In this document: piece after piece, positions 33,502 to 44,052 of the stretch
Position numbering within the stretch: position 1 is the first letter of the stretch
How the letters are laid out: every line of letters starts with the position of its first letter
Assembly (NCBI RefSeq): GCF_042648405.1
Contig: NZ_JBHRXV010000001.1
Location: forward strand, 248,001-312,000
Source: Sphingoaurantiacus capsulatus
GTDB lineage: Bacteria; Pseudomonadota; Alphaproteobacteria; Sphingomonadales; Sphingomonadaceae
Direction: 5' to 3'
Length of the DNA: 64,000 nt
Translations under genes and position numbers: made by a program
Notes under the pieces: generated by a model
Databases searched by the model: none
What the model saw: only the letters and a program-made list of their open reading frames with translations
What the model was told of the DNA's origin: nothing

Positions 33502-34539
33502 TCACGCCGGCGGCGAGATCAGGAAGCATTTGGACGAATTGAAGATCCATGTCTCGACGAAGCTGGTGTGCGCTGGCACGCGGCCGAGCTCGCTGAGTGC
33601 GCCGGCAAGGCACATCCAGTTCAGCACCTCCTGCTGGCCACTCTCCTCGACTGCCTCCGGTGAATAGTCACGCCATACGCCATAGTCGCCGGTGCGCAGC
33701 GCCTCGTAAAGAACCAGGTCGGCGTCGGTGTCGGGATAGAGATAATGGGTCTTCGGCGTCAGGAACGCGTGCGACCAGCTCGACGACGAAAGGATGGCCA
33801 CGCGCCAGGGCGACTCTTGGAAGAAGCGCGCGGTGGCGGCGCCGAGGTCGAACAGCCGCGCCGGCGTCGGCGCGGAGGGATCAAGCTCGTCGTCGGTCAG
33901 GCTGCGTTCGAAATCGGGGCGCCCGCCCTTCTGCACGATGACCCGGCGGCCGTAGCAATTGATGGCGAACGGCAGCACCGGATAGTCGAAGCCTTGCCGG
34001 TCGTAGTCGAGATAGATGATGCCGTTGGTGAAGGCATGGCCGAGCGGGTCGTGCAGCGGCTTGTAGGAATAGGCGGTGTCGAAGCCGTTGCGGATGAGAT
34101 AGTCGGCCAGCTTCTTGCCCGCCTGCCGATGGCCGGGCAGCTTGATCCGCGTTTCGGTATCGCCCCACAGGTTGCCGCTCGGCATCCCGAACTCGAATGA
34201 ATCATAGGCGCAGATGCAATAGGGCGGGATCACGTCCTCGCGGAAATTCTCGTACTGGTCGTCGCCCCAGATCAGAACGAGGTCGGGCTTGAAATCATCG
34301 AGCGCGGCGCGGATCTTGCGGAACTCGGCGACCAGCAAGTCGCGATGCTCGGCCGCCGCCTTCGTGCCTTCGTCGTCGCTCCATTCGGCTTGCATCGCCG
34401 CCGGCCATCCGCCCGGCTGCCCGAGCTCGGGCGGGAGATGCGGGTTACGCAGCATCGCCTTGAGGATGCCGGCCATTTTCTCATCCGGCCGCGCGAGCGG
34501 CGGGTAGTGGCTGCATCCGAGAAGAAGAACGTCGCCCAT
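33502..34539 (-). CDS. LigB-family class III extradiol ring-cleavage dioxygenase
   Basis: 345 residues. LLLGCSHYPPLARPDEKM (first metal His near the N-terminus), LVLIWGDDQYENFREDVIP, and ILSSSSWSHAFLTPKTHYLY follow the LigB/protocatechuate 4,5-dioxygenase beta-subunit pattern. Such Fe(II) enzymes open catechol rings next to the diol. No separate LigA-like small chain is seen; the C-terminal region EVLNWMCLAGALSELGR resembles a LigA-like or docking helix region. It is the likely ring-opening step between the Rieske dioxygenase and the hydrolases. Confidence 0.85.
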   Translation of the reverse strand: MGDVLLLGCSHYPPLARPDEKMAGILKAMLRNPHLPPELGQPGGWPAAMQAEWSDDEGTKAAAEHRDLLVAEFRKIRAALDDFKPDLVLIWGDDQYENFREDVIPPYCICAYDSFEFGMPSGNLWGDTETRIKLPGHRQAGKKLADYLIRNGFDTAYSYKPLHDPLGHAFTNGIIYLDYDRQGFDYPVLPFAINCYGRRVIVQKGGRPDFERSLTDDELDPSAPTPARLFDLGAATARFFQESPWRVAILSSSSWSHAFLTPKTHYLYPDTDADLVLYEALRTGDYGVWRDYSPEAVEESGQQEVLNWMCLAGALSELGRVPAHTSFVETWIFNSSKCFLISPPA

Positions 34540-34573
34540 AGCTACTTTCTGTTACGCGCCGGCAGCGGGATGT

Positions 34574-34611
34574 CCGGCCCCGCGAGTTGATGGCTTCGTT
34601 CGCGGGGCCGG
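34574..34611 (-). terminator. Hairpin after the TonB receptor gene
   Basis: CCGGCCCCGCGA (34574-34585) and TCGCGGGGCCGG (34600-34611) pair perfectly around a 14-nt loop. It lies 29 bp downstream of the TonB receptor stop and just upstream of the dioxygenase gene. A T-run is lacking. Confidence 0.55.
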
Positions 34612-34639
34612 CATCTGCGCTGGGTCGATCGACGCCGCG

Positions 34640-37048
34640 CTAGTTGAGGAAGTTCGGACGCAGCGTCAGGCGCAGCCAGACCTCGCGCCCGCGGCTGACC
34701 ACGGCGGAGAAGTCGGCGCGCTGGCCCGGACCGGCAGTACCGGTGGTGCCCGCGACGCCGGTCCCCGAAATCTGGGCGCCGCTCGTGCCGTAGTATTTGT
34801 TGGTCAGGTTCTTGCCGATCAGCGCCAGCTCCCAGCTGCCTTCCTCGGCGCCAACCGCAAGGCCGGCGTCGAACAGGAACTGCGAACCGCGCGTCATCCA
34901 CGGCGCGGATTCCTGCGCGAGGTAGGAGAAGGACTGATAGTTGGTGCGGCCGTTGAGCTTCAGCTCGAGCCCGCTGCCCACCCCGCCCTCATAGTCGAAG
35001 CCAATCGTGCCCGACCATTTTGGCGCGCGCGGCAGCACCTGGCCGCTCAGGTCCTGGAGATCGGGAACGGTACCGGCGTCGGGGCTGTCGATGGTGCAGC
35101 CCTCTGCAATCGTCTGGCCGACCCAGCAGGTACCGAAGAACTCACGGTAACGCGCCCGGTTGAAGGCGAGGCCGCCGCTGAGGCTGAGCCCGTCGACCTG
35201 GTCTCGCATCGAATAGTTGAAGTCGACCTCGACGCCGCGCACCCGCGAACTGGCGGCGTTGCTGATGCGCGTCGTCACCGTGCTCGGATCGAAGGCGCTG
35301 ACCTGCAAGTCATCGTAATTGTAGGTGTAGGCAGCCGCGTTCAGGCGAAGCCGGCGATCAAGCAGCAGCGCCTTGGCGCCGATCTCGAAGCCCTTGCCGA
35401 CCTCGTCGCTATACGAATTGTCGATCGAGGTGACCGCCGGGTTGTTGATGAGCGAGGCGAAGGTCAGCGAGGTGATCTGGAACGATCCCGACTTGAAGCC
35501 TTCCTTGTACGACGCGAACAGGTTGATGTCCGGGTCGGGCTTGTAGGACAGCGTCACCTCGGGCGACAGATTGTCGAACTTTACCTGCGGAATGAACTTG
35601 TTGCTGAGGTTGACGCTCTGCTTCTTGGTCTCGTCGGTGTAGCGGGCGCCGCCCGACAGCTCGACACTGTCGGTTAGCTGGACCGACGCCTGCGCGAAGG
35701 CCGAATAGACCTCGGTATCGATGCTGAACTCCGCCGCGCGATTGTTGGTCAGCACGTTGGTGGTGCGGTTGAGCAGCGAGACCTGCTCGTAATCGTCGTA
35801 GGTGTCGTTCTGGTAGAAGGCGCCGATCATCCAGTTGAAGGCGCCGTCGGCGTTGTCGGAGAACAGACGCACTTCCTGCGAGAAGGCCTTTTTCTTACCG
35901 CCGAGCGCGGTGAAGGTCTGCGCGAAGCCGCGGTTGATCTGATCCATCGACGACTGGTCGATGCCGTACCAACCCGAAATGGCGTTGAACATGACGCCGT
36001 CGGTCAGCGCATAGTTGATGTCCGCCGAGACAACATATTGCTCGATCTCGGTATAGGGCACGCCATCGCGATAGCGCGGGTTGCCCGAGCGGGTGGCGAG
36101 ATCGGCCGGCAGGTCCTGGCGCGTCGTATGGTTGTCGGCGCGGCAGTCGGTAAGCCCCGGCACCGCGGCGCTGCCGCCCGGCACCCCCGTCGGGCAATAG
36201 ACGCGCTGCGCGAGGAACAGATTACCGAAGTCGCTGACGTCATCGAACGTGCCCTTCAGGCGAACGGTCAGCCCGTCGGCCGGATCGAGCAGCAAGGTGC
36301 CGCGAACAGTGGTCGATTCCGTCCCCGGCCCGCGCGGATGCCGCACGCCCGGGAAGTCATTGTAGACATAGCCCTTCTGGTCGCCGCGGCGCACCGCGAC
36401 GCGGGCGCGAACGCCCTCGGTCAGCCGGCCCGACAGCAGGCCTTCGAGCAGATATTCGTCGGCCTTGAACTCATAGCCGCCACGGACCATCACCTCGGTC
36501 TCGTCCTTCGGATCGGCCGAGCGCAGCGAGATGATACCGCCCGAGGCGTTCTTGCCATAGAACAAAGCCTGCGGGCCCTTGAGCACCTCGACCTGGCCGA
36601 GATCCATCTGACCCAGGCGGACAACATGGCCATAGGAGATCGGCACACCGTCGACGTTGATCGTGACCGCCGGTTCGGCGCCGGTGTTGCTGGTCGGGCT
36701 GGCCACGCCGCGGAGCGTGATGAGGCCGCCATAGGCGGAGACATTCTGCTCGACGACGAGCTGCGGGGTCAGCCGCGCCACGTCGGTCACGCTGAGCACG
36801 CCGGCGCGGTCGAGCTGCTCGCCGGTAAAAGCGGTTACAACCGCTGGCACGTCGATCAGCTGTTCGCTGCGGCGGCGGGCCAGGACGATGATCTCGTCAG
36901 CCGAGGGTTCGTCATCGGCAACGGCGGGCGCTGCGGCCTCCGCCGGAGCTTCCGCCTCGGCGGTCTGCGCCTGGGCGGCGGACATCCACATTCCGCAGCC
37001 TGCCACCGCCAGCACAAACGGGCTCGCCCGCATCATCAGTCGCGACAT
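34640..37048 (-). CDS. TonB-dependent outer-membrane receptor
   Basis: 802 residues from ATG 37048, which has GGGGAGGA upstream; longer starts add only basic junk. Signal peptide ending near SAAQAQ, a Pro/Ala-rich linker, then the plug domain IDVPAVVTAFTGEQLDRAGV and VTDVARLTPQLVVEQNVS, VEVLKGPQALFYGKNASGGI and the beta-barrel with final residue N after LRLTLRPNFL. It takes up a substrate using TonB energy. It sits within the catabolic cluster next to an MFS transporter; uptake of the aromatic substrate is likely but a ferric chelate cannot be excluded. Confidence 0.94.
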   Translation of the reverse strand: MSRLMMRASPFVLAVAGCGMWMSAAQAQTAEAEAPAEAAAPAVADDEPSADEIIVLARRRSEQLIDVPAVVTAFTGEQLDRAGVLSVTDVARLTPQLVVEQNVSAYGGLITLRGVASPTSNTGAEPAVTINVDGVPISYGHVVRLGQMDLGQVEVLKGPQALFYGKNASGGIISLRSADPKDETEVMVRGGYEFKADEYLLEGLLSGRLTEGVRARVAVRRGDQKGYVYNDFPGVRHPRGPGTESTTVRGTLLLDPADGLTVRLKGTFDDVSDFGNLFLAQRVYCPTGVPGGSAAVPGLTDCRADNHTTRQDLPADLATRSGNPRYRDGVPYTEIEQYVVSADINYALTDGVMFNAISGWYGIDQSSMDQINRGFAQTFTALGGKKKAFSQEVRLFSDNADGAFNWMIGAFYQNDTYDDYEQVSLLNRTTNVLTNNRAAEFSIDTEVYSAFAQASVQLTDSVELSGGARYTDETKKQSVNLSNKFIPQVKFDNLSPEVTLSYKPDPDINLFASYKEGFKSGSFQITSLTFASLINNPAVTSIDNSYSDEVGKGFEIGAKALLLDRRLRLNAAAYTYNYDDLQVSAFDPSTVTTRISNAASSRVRGVEVDFNYSMRDQVDGLSLSGGLAFNRARYREFFGTCWVGQTIAEGCTIDSPDAGTVPDLQDLSGQVLPRAPKWSGTIGFDYEGGVGSGLELKLNGRTNYQSFSYLAQESAPWMTRGSQFLFDAGLAVGAEEGSWELALIGKNLTNKYYGTSGAQISGTGVAGTTGTAGPGQRADFSAVVSRGREVWLRLTLRPNFLN

Positions 37049-37271
37049 CTCGTCCTCCCCGCAGGCGCAGCCGGTCGCCTGCGCCGGCGCGGACGTCATC
37101 CGCTCCGGCGGTGGAAACCACTCGCCTGACTTATTATGGCGTTGCCGCCTTTTTCCTGTGACCCCGTCCCGGCGCCACGCTTCTTGGATAGCCCGTCGAA
37201 GGCGTGTGTAAATTGAAAAGCCGCCCTGAAATGCAACTATATATATGTAGAATCCGAACGCGTGCCGAAGC

Positions 37272-38594
37272 TTAGGCTCGACGCCGGGCGCCAGGCAGCG
37301 CAAGCGCCAGAAAGATCACCGAAAGTGCGCCGCCGACCAGCCCCACGACCATCATGCCGTAGCCGAGCGCGCGCGGATCGCCCTCCCAGTTGCTCGCGAA
37401 TAGCGCGACCAGAACCGGCCCGCCCGACAGGCCGATGATGCTCTTGAACATGAGGTTCAACGCCATCAGCCGCCCGCGCATGCGGCTCGGTCCATAGGTC
37501 TGCATCGCGAGCGCGGCGAGGACCGCGTTCGAGCTCATCGCGAGCATAAGAAAGCCGATCGCGACCATGGTGACGGTGAGTGTCGGCGCGAGCGCCATGA
37601 GGGCGAACATCGGCGCACCGATCAGGCAGGCGAGAAGATAAATCAGGATAATGCCGTCGCGGCGCCCGCGCTGCTCCAGCTTCGTCGCCGCCAACGGCCA
37701 CAGGAACGATCCGACGATCGCGACGGGAACGCCGACGGTGCCGAACAAATAGCCGGCTTCTGCTGCCTCCAGACCATAGGCCCTCACAAGGAAGGTCGGC
37801 GCCCATGCCAGGATGCTGGCGCTGCACAGCGACCAGGCGCCGGTACCGACGAAGTAGGGGAGAAACAGCCGCCACTCGCGCTTCAGGAAGGCGAAGAAAG
37901 AGGCGACGCCGCCGTTGTCGTCCTGTGCCCGGACGTCCGACGTGATCTCGCGCGCCGGCTCGTCCACCGTCCACAGCATCAGCAGGGCCAGAAAGATGCC
38001 CGGCGAGCCGACGAGGATGAAGGCGATACGCCAGTCGCTGAGACCGCCGAAGCTGATATGCTGTGCGACATCGAGCGCGGCGCCGCCGACGACGAACGCG
38101 CCCGTGCCCATCACGGTGGCGACGACGCCGTAGACCGAAACCGGTAGCGCCCGCTTATGCTGGGGAAACATATCCGCGATGAGCGAGATCGCCGCCGGCG
38201 TCAGCACCGCCTCGCCGATTGCGATCCCGGCCCGGCACAACGCCAGCGTCATGAAGTCGTGCGCGAACGCCGAGGCCATCGTCGTCCCGCTCCAGAGAAG
38301 AACGCCGGCGACGACGATGAGCCGCCGCTGGAACTGATCGATCATCTGGGCGAGCGGCAGCCCCGCCAGCGCATAGACCATCGCAAAGCCGGCGCCGAGC
38401 AGGACGCCCATCTGCGTATCGCCGATGCCGAGTTCCTTCGACACCGGATCGACAACAAGCGCGAGCATGTAGCGATCGATGAAGGAGATGCCGTAGAGCG
38501 CGGCGAGGATTGCGACCACATACCAGGCTCGCGCCGCGCTGAAGCCGCCGCTTTGCGGAATCGGGGTCGGCGAAGATGAAACCACACTCGTCAT
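37272..38594 (-). CDS. MFS transporter
   Basis: 440 residues with about twelve hydrophobic helices. FIDRYMLALVVDPVSKELGI and GVLLGAGFAMVYALAGLPLAQMID are typical of the spinster/aromatic-acid branch; the loop after helix 2 is Q-R-R; a central loop lies near EITSDVRAQDDNGG. Likely carries the catabolic substrate or a product across the inner membrane. It is 31 bp downstream of the hydrolase-like gene and 224 bp upstream of the TonB receptor start on the same strand. Confidence 0.9.
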   Translation of the reverse strand: MTSVVSSSPTPIPQSGGFSAARAWYVVAILAALYGISFIDRYMLALVVDPVSKELGIGDTQMGVLLGAGFAMVYALAGLPLAQMIDQFQRRLIVVAGVLLWSGTTMASAFAHDFMTLALCRAGIAIGEAVLTPAAISLIADMFPQHKRALPVSVYGVVATVMGTGAFVVGGAALDVAQHISFGGLSDWRIAFILVGSPGIFLALLMLWTVDEPAREITSDVRAQDDNGGVASFFAFLKREWRLFLPYFVGTGAWSLCSASILAWAPTFLVRAYGLEAAEAGYLFGTVGVPVAIVGSFLWPLAATKLEQRGRRDGIILIYLLACLIGAPMFALMALAPTLTVTMVAIGFLMLAMSSNAVLAALAMQTYGPSRMRGRLMALNLMFKSIIGLSGGPVLVALFASNWEGDPRALGYGMMVVGLVGGALSVIFLALALPGARRRA

Positions 38595-38624
38595 ATCGCT
38601 TCCCCTTCGGCTGCTCGCCGTTGA

Positions 38625-39479
38625 TTAGATGTCGGCAGACAGAAAGCCGATCACGTCGCGGTTGAACCGCGCGGTCTGTTCCCATGGCGCCCACAGCCCG
38701 GTGCGGCCGTACACGTTGAGCTGCGCGCGCTTCATCTGCGCGAGCATGAACAGCCCGACATCGAAGCCGATCACGCGGTTTTCGCGCCCCCAGATGATGA
38801 GCGTCTCGGTCTCGACCTCACTCAGCCGTTGCCAGATCGGCTCGACGGGCGTCGAGCGGGCGTGGCCTTCGTGCGCCGTCGCCATGAAGTCGGGATCGAT
38901 GCTTACCCGGTGGCGGTCGTCGATCAGCTCATCGGTGATCCGCGACTTGTCAAAGATGATCGTCTCGAGATAGCGCTGCATCTTCTCGCGGCTCGGGCCG
39001 GTGCCGCCGTAGTAGCCCATAATGTGCTTGGCGCCCTCGGTCGGCGCAGCCGCGAACAGCGACGGCCCGACCGGCGGCGCGACGACGATGAGCCGCTCGA
39101 TCAGTTCGGGGCGGCGCAGCGCCATCATCAAGCCCGCCGCGCCGCCGGTCGCCAGGCCGACAATGTGGCAGCGGTCGATGCCGAGCGCGGTGAGCATGTT
39201 CTCGAACACGTCGGCATAGAAGCCGTAGCGGCCGGTGGCGATGGCGGGCTTGTCGGACTTGCCGTAGCCGGGAAGGTCGACGATCACCACGCGGAAATGC
39301 TGCGACAGCGCCGCGAGGTTCTGCCCGAAATTGCCCCAGCCGTAGGCACCGGGCGCGCCACCGTGGATGGCGAGCAGCACAGGCCCCTCGCCGGCCTCGT
39401 GATAGTGGATCCGAACGTCGCCGGCCTGAACGAAGCGGCTGGTCGACTCTGCGCTGAGCTGCACGGCTCCGCCTTCCAT
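38625..39479 (-). CDS. Alpha/beta-hydrolase-fold protein lacking the catalytic triad
   Basis: 284 residues from ATG 39479 with overall fold and length of meta-cleavage hydrolases: LLAIHGGAPGAYGWGNFGQN and VIVDLPGYGKSDKPAIATGR. All three catalytic positions differ from the family: the nucleophile elbow reads HIVGLATGGAAGL (Ala for Ser), the acid loop IIWGRENRVIGFD (Asn for Asp) and the base loop GRTGLWAPWEQTARFN (Leu for His). The frame is intact and shows no sign of decay. It may be a binding or regulatory protein. It lies downstream of the Rieske subunits and upstream of the MFS gene. Confidence 0.85.
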   Translation of the reverse strand: MEGGAVQLSAESTSRFVQAGDVRIHYHEAGEGPVLLAIHGGAPGAYGWGNFGQNLAALSQHFRVVIVDLPGYGKSDKPAIATGRYGFYADVFENMLTALGIDRCHIVGLATGGAAGLMMALRRPELIERLIVVAPPVGPSLFAAAPTEGAKHIMGYYGGTGPSREKMQRYLETIIFDKSRITDELIDDRHRVSIDPDFMATAHEGHARSTPVEPIWQRLSEVETETLIIWGRENRVIGFDVGLFMLAQMKRAQLNVYGRTGLWAPWEQTARFNRDVIGFLSADI

Positions 39480-39496
39480 GATGCGCCGCGGCGCGA

Positions 39497-39985
39497 CTAG
39501 AGGATGATCGAGATGCGGCCCTGCAGGCGCAGCGTGTCGCAATCGAGCACGGCGCGCTTGCGGCGGATCGCGAAGCCGCCGCCGTCCACCGGCCGCAGGT
39601 CGTAGATCGCATGGCCGGGGAAGACGTCGAGCCGGTCGCCGCGGCTGCGATGCACGACGAAGTTGCAGCGCACGCGGATCAGCCCGTCTTCGCCTGCCTC
39701 GACCTCGACGTTGGCGATCATGTGCCGGGTCTTGGAACGCGGAAACTCGGCATGCGCCGCCCGTTTGAGCAGGCGGATCGCCCGCTCGACCAGCCGGTGG
39801 TGATCGTCGTTGATCAGGAACAGCGACGAGTTGGCGTCGCCGTCGGGCAGGTCGGTCGACGGCACATGATATTCACCGTCTTCAGTGAACAGCGCCGACC
39901 ATTCGGTCAGCCGCCATTCGTCGAGCAGCCGGGCCTCGCGAAACAGGAAGTCCTCGACCTCGGCACGGGTGGGAAGAACGGTCAT
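39497..39985 (-). CDS. Ring-hydroxylating dioxygenase beta subunit
   Basis: 162 residues from ATG 39985, which overlaps the alpha stop by 4 bp. EVEDFLFREARLLDEWRLTE and WSALFTEDGEYHVPSTD match the NTF2-like beta subunit, followed by HRSRGDRLDVFPGHAIYDL and FAIRRKRAVLDCDTLR. It has a structural role in the alpha3beta3 oxygenase. The gene order alpha-beta is normal; ferredoxin is not adjacent. Confidence 0.93.
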   Translation of the reverse strand: MTVLPTRAEVEDFLFREARLLDEWRLTEWSALFTEDGEYHVPSTDLPDGDANSSLFLINDDHHRLVERAIRLLKRAAHAEFPRSKTRHMIANVEVEAGEDGLIRVRCNFVVHRSRGDRLDVFPGHAIYDLRPVDGGGFAIRRKRAVLDCDTLRLQGRISIIL

Positions 39986-41286
39986 GGGCCGACGAGCTCC
40001 TCTTCCGAACCATCGGTCACCAGCTGGTTCCAGCGCCGCCAGAAAGTGCGGAGCGCGAGCTCCTCGGTCTTCGACTGTTTCTCGAGCAGCATCCCGCGCG
40101 ACACGTCGTTCCAGCCGCCGGAGACATAGCCCTTCTGGGCGGCCTCCAGCATCTCGATGTCGTCGGGCGTCGCAAAGCCGGCCGGGCCGAGGAACTCGAC
40201 ATAGTTGCGCAGGCGACGGGCGCGCGATTCCTCGCTCTCGCCGATCGGCGCCAGCGCCCAGCTCGTCACCACCATCCGGTCCGGCCCGGCCGGATAGAAG
40301 GTGCGCACAGTGATCGCCATGATGTCGTTGACGACGAGGTTTGGGAACACCGCCAGGTTGCGGTCGCCGGTCGCGACGACGGCGCCGCGCTCCGGCCCCA
40401 GCCGCTCCATGATCTCCGCCTGCAACGTATCGATCTCGCCGCGCGAGGCCTCGCCGAAGCCCGGCACCCAGCGCGCATAGGGCCGGCCCCACGGCACCTC
40501 ACCGATCGACTCGCCCACCGCGTGGCCGTTACCGAGGTTCTTCACCCAGCCGACGTTGCCGACCTTGACCTGCTTGGCCGGCGCGCCATCGCGGCTGCGC
40601 AGATATTCGAAGTAGGTCGAATGCGTCGGCATGCCGTGGTAGCCGTCGATGCTGTTTTCCAGCAGCAGCTTCCAGTTGGCGTTGATGGCATATTCCTGGG
40701 CGCCCGCGACGATCTCCATGCCGTTCGGGCCCTGATCGGCGACATAGGCGAGATAGTCCGCCGACTCTTTCAGATAGTCGAGCAGCGGCTCCACCTCGGT
40801 ATCGAAGCAGATGAAGATGAAGCCGCGGAATACCTCGAGCCGGGCGACGGGACGCAGGTTGAGCGAGCCGTCGTCGTTGGCGTCCGCCGCCAGCCCTTCG
40901 CGGCCGGGCATGCCGTTGAGCTTGCCCGACAGGCTGAACGTCCAGGCGTGATAGGGGCAGGTGAACGCCGGCGCCGTCCCTGACCGCTCGCGGCACACCA
41001 GCGCGCCGCGATGCGTGCAGACGTTATGGAATGCGCGAAGCTCGCCGTCCTTGTCCCGGGTCAGCAGGATGGGCTTGCCGGCGACGTCGCGCGTCAGGAA
41101 GCTGCGGGCGGCCGCCACCTCGGATTCATGCGCGAGATAAAGCCAGCAGCGATCGAAGATGCGCTCCTGCTCGAGCGCGAGCACCTCCTCGCTGAGAAAC
41201 GCGTCGCGATTGACGCGGAAGCGCCCCGCGCTCCGGTCCTCGTCAACGAGGGGCAGCGGCGCGCGCGCCGACTTTGCGATACTCAT
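39982..41286 (-). CDS. Rieske non-haem iron ring-hydroxylating dioxygenase alpha subunit
   Basis: 434 residues from ATG 41286. The Rieske 2Fe-2S ligands are in FHNVCTHRGALVC (Cys-x-His) and FTCPYHAWTFSLSGKL (Cys-x-x-His). The mononuclear iron motif is LLENSIDGYHGMPTH, with two His; a third Asp ligand lies downstream. It adds both atoms of O2 to an aromatic ring to make a cis-dihydrodiol. It is the first gene of the reverse-strand run with the beta subunit, hydrolase-like protein and MFS gene. Substrate is unknown; aromatic acids such as benzoate or cumate types are plausible. Confidence 0.95.
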   Translation of the reverse strand: MSIAKSARAPLPLVDEDRSAGRFRVNRDAFLSEEVLALEQERIFDRCWLYLAHESEVAAARSFLTRDVAGKPILLTRDKDGELRAFHNVCTHRGALVCRERSGTAPAFTCPYHAWTFSLSGKLNGMPGREGLAADANDDGSLNLRPVARLEVFRGFIFICFDTEVEPLLDYLKESADYLAYVADQGPNGMEIVAGAQEYAINANWKLLLENSIDGYHGMPTHSTYFEYLRSRDGAPAKQVKVGNVGWVKNLGNGHAVGESIGEVPWGRPYARWVPGFGEASRGEIDTLQAEIMERLGPERGAVVATGDRNLAVFPNLVVNDIMAITVRTFYPAGPDRMVVTSWALAPIGESEESRARRLRNYVEFLGPAGFATPDDIEMLEAAQKGYVSGGWNDVSRGMLLEKQSKTEELALRTFWRRWNQLVTDGSEEELVGP

Positions 41287-41398
41287 CGCGAACACATCCT
41301 CCCTGCGCAATGCGGCCTCGGTGGCCTTCTTGCTTGGCGACGGACATGAAGCCCGTCTCTGCGCGGAGCGATACGTAGACCCCGAACGGGGTTGGGCT

Positions 41399-42196
41399 CT
41401 AGGGGGCGAGCGCGTCGAGATGCATTTCTTCGGATGTGTAAGTGTCGGCGTCGTCGCGCGGCGTCATTCGCGACAGCCGTTCATGCAGCGTGGCGACGAT
41501 GTCGCCATGCAGCGCTGCCAGCCGGTCATCCGGCCCGATGACGTTAATCGCCATGACACGGCCGAGCCGTGGCCGCGGCAGTAGCATGCCGATAATCGCC
41601 GCGCCCTGGACATAGGTGTGCCGCGCGTAGACATGGCCCAGCTCGCGAACCTCGTTCACTCGCGCGATGACCTCGTCGAACCGCTCGCGCTTCGACGGGT
41701 CGGGCTGCTCGATGTTCACCCGCCGCACCAGCCGGTCGATGATCTCGTCAGTGCGCGCGGACAGCAGAAGAGTGCCGAGGCCCGAGCGCAGCAGCGGCCG
41801 GCAGGTGCCGGGGCGAAGCTGGACAGTGAGCGCCGACCGCGACGGCAGCACATGGATATGCTGCGCCTGCAGATCGCTCTGCGCACCAAGGCTGATCGTC
41901 TCGCCGGTCAAGTCCTGAAGCTCGCGCATGACTGCGAGAACTTCGTCGCCCTCGAACAGCTTGTCCGACACCCAGTGGCCGAGCGTCGCCAGCCGCATCG
42001 TCGGCATATAGGTGCGCGTGAAGCGGTCGTAGTCGAGGTAGCCTTTCACCACCATCGACTTCAGCAGCGCCGCCGCGCTCGATACCGGCCAGGCGAAATG
42101 ATCGGCAACCTGCTTCAGCGACAGCGGCTCGCAGACCGCTTCGAAATATTCGAGCACATCGAAGGCGCGCGCCGCCGACTTGACCACTCCGACCAT
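41399..42196 (-). CDS. IclR-family transcriptional regulator
   Basis: 265 residues. N-terminal winged HTH: VVKSAARAFDVLEYFEAVCE, LSLKQVADHFAWPVSSAAAL and LKSMVVKGYLDYDRFTRTYM. The C-terminal effector domain has ETISLGAQSDLQAQHIHVL and the final region VYARHTYVQGAAIIGMLLP. IclR proteins in catabolic clusters usually sense aromatic intermediates. It lies 112 bp upstream of the Rieske genes on the same strand and divergent from the CoA-ligase pseudogene, so it is probably their regulator. Confidence 0.92.
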   Translation of the reverse strand: MVGVVKSAARAFDVLEYFEAVCEPLSLKQVADHFAWPVSSAAALLKSMVVKGYLDYDRFTRTYMPTMRLATLGHWVSDKLFEGDEVLAVMRELQDLTGETISLGAQSDLQAQHIHVLPSRSALTVQLRPGTCRPLLRSGLGTLLLSARTDEIIDRLVRRVNIEQPDPSKRERFDEVIARVNEVRELGHVYARHTYVQGAAIIGMLLPRPRLGRVMAINVIGPDDRLAALHGDIVATLHERLSRMTPRDDADTYTSEEMHLDALAP

Positions 42197-42419
42197 AAGA
42201 CACCTGCCATGACTTCGCTGCCGGTAGACGGCGACAGCAACGACGAGGATAGTGCGCGCCGGCGAGCCCGGTCAAAGCGCGCTGAAGTGACAAGAGCGCG
42301 CAGCCGCCCGCGTTTACGCACATGTAGAAATGCACGGCAGGCGCCGCCGCCGGTGCCGGGCGCCGACCCTGCCCCCTATAACCCGCCCCCGAACGACATG
42401 ATGGGTGGGGAGGTTTTCA

Positions 42420-44051
<1,632 letters not shown>

Positions 44052-44052
44052 T

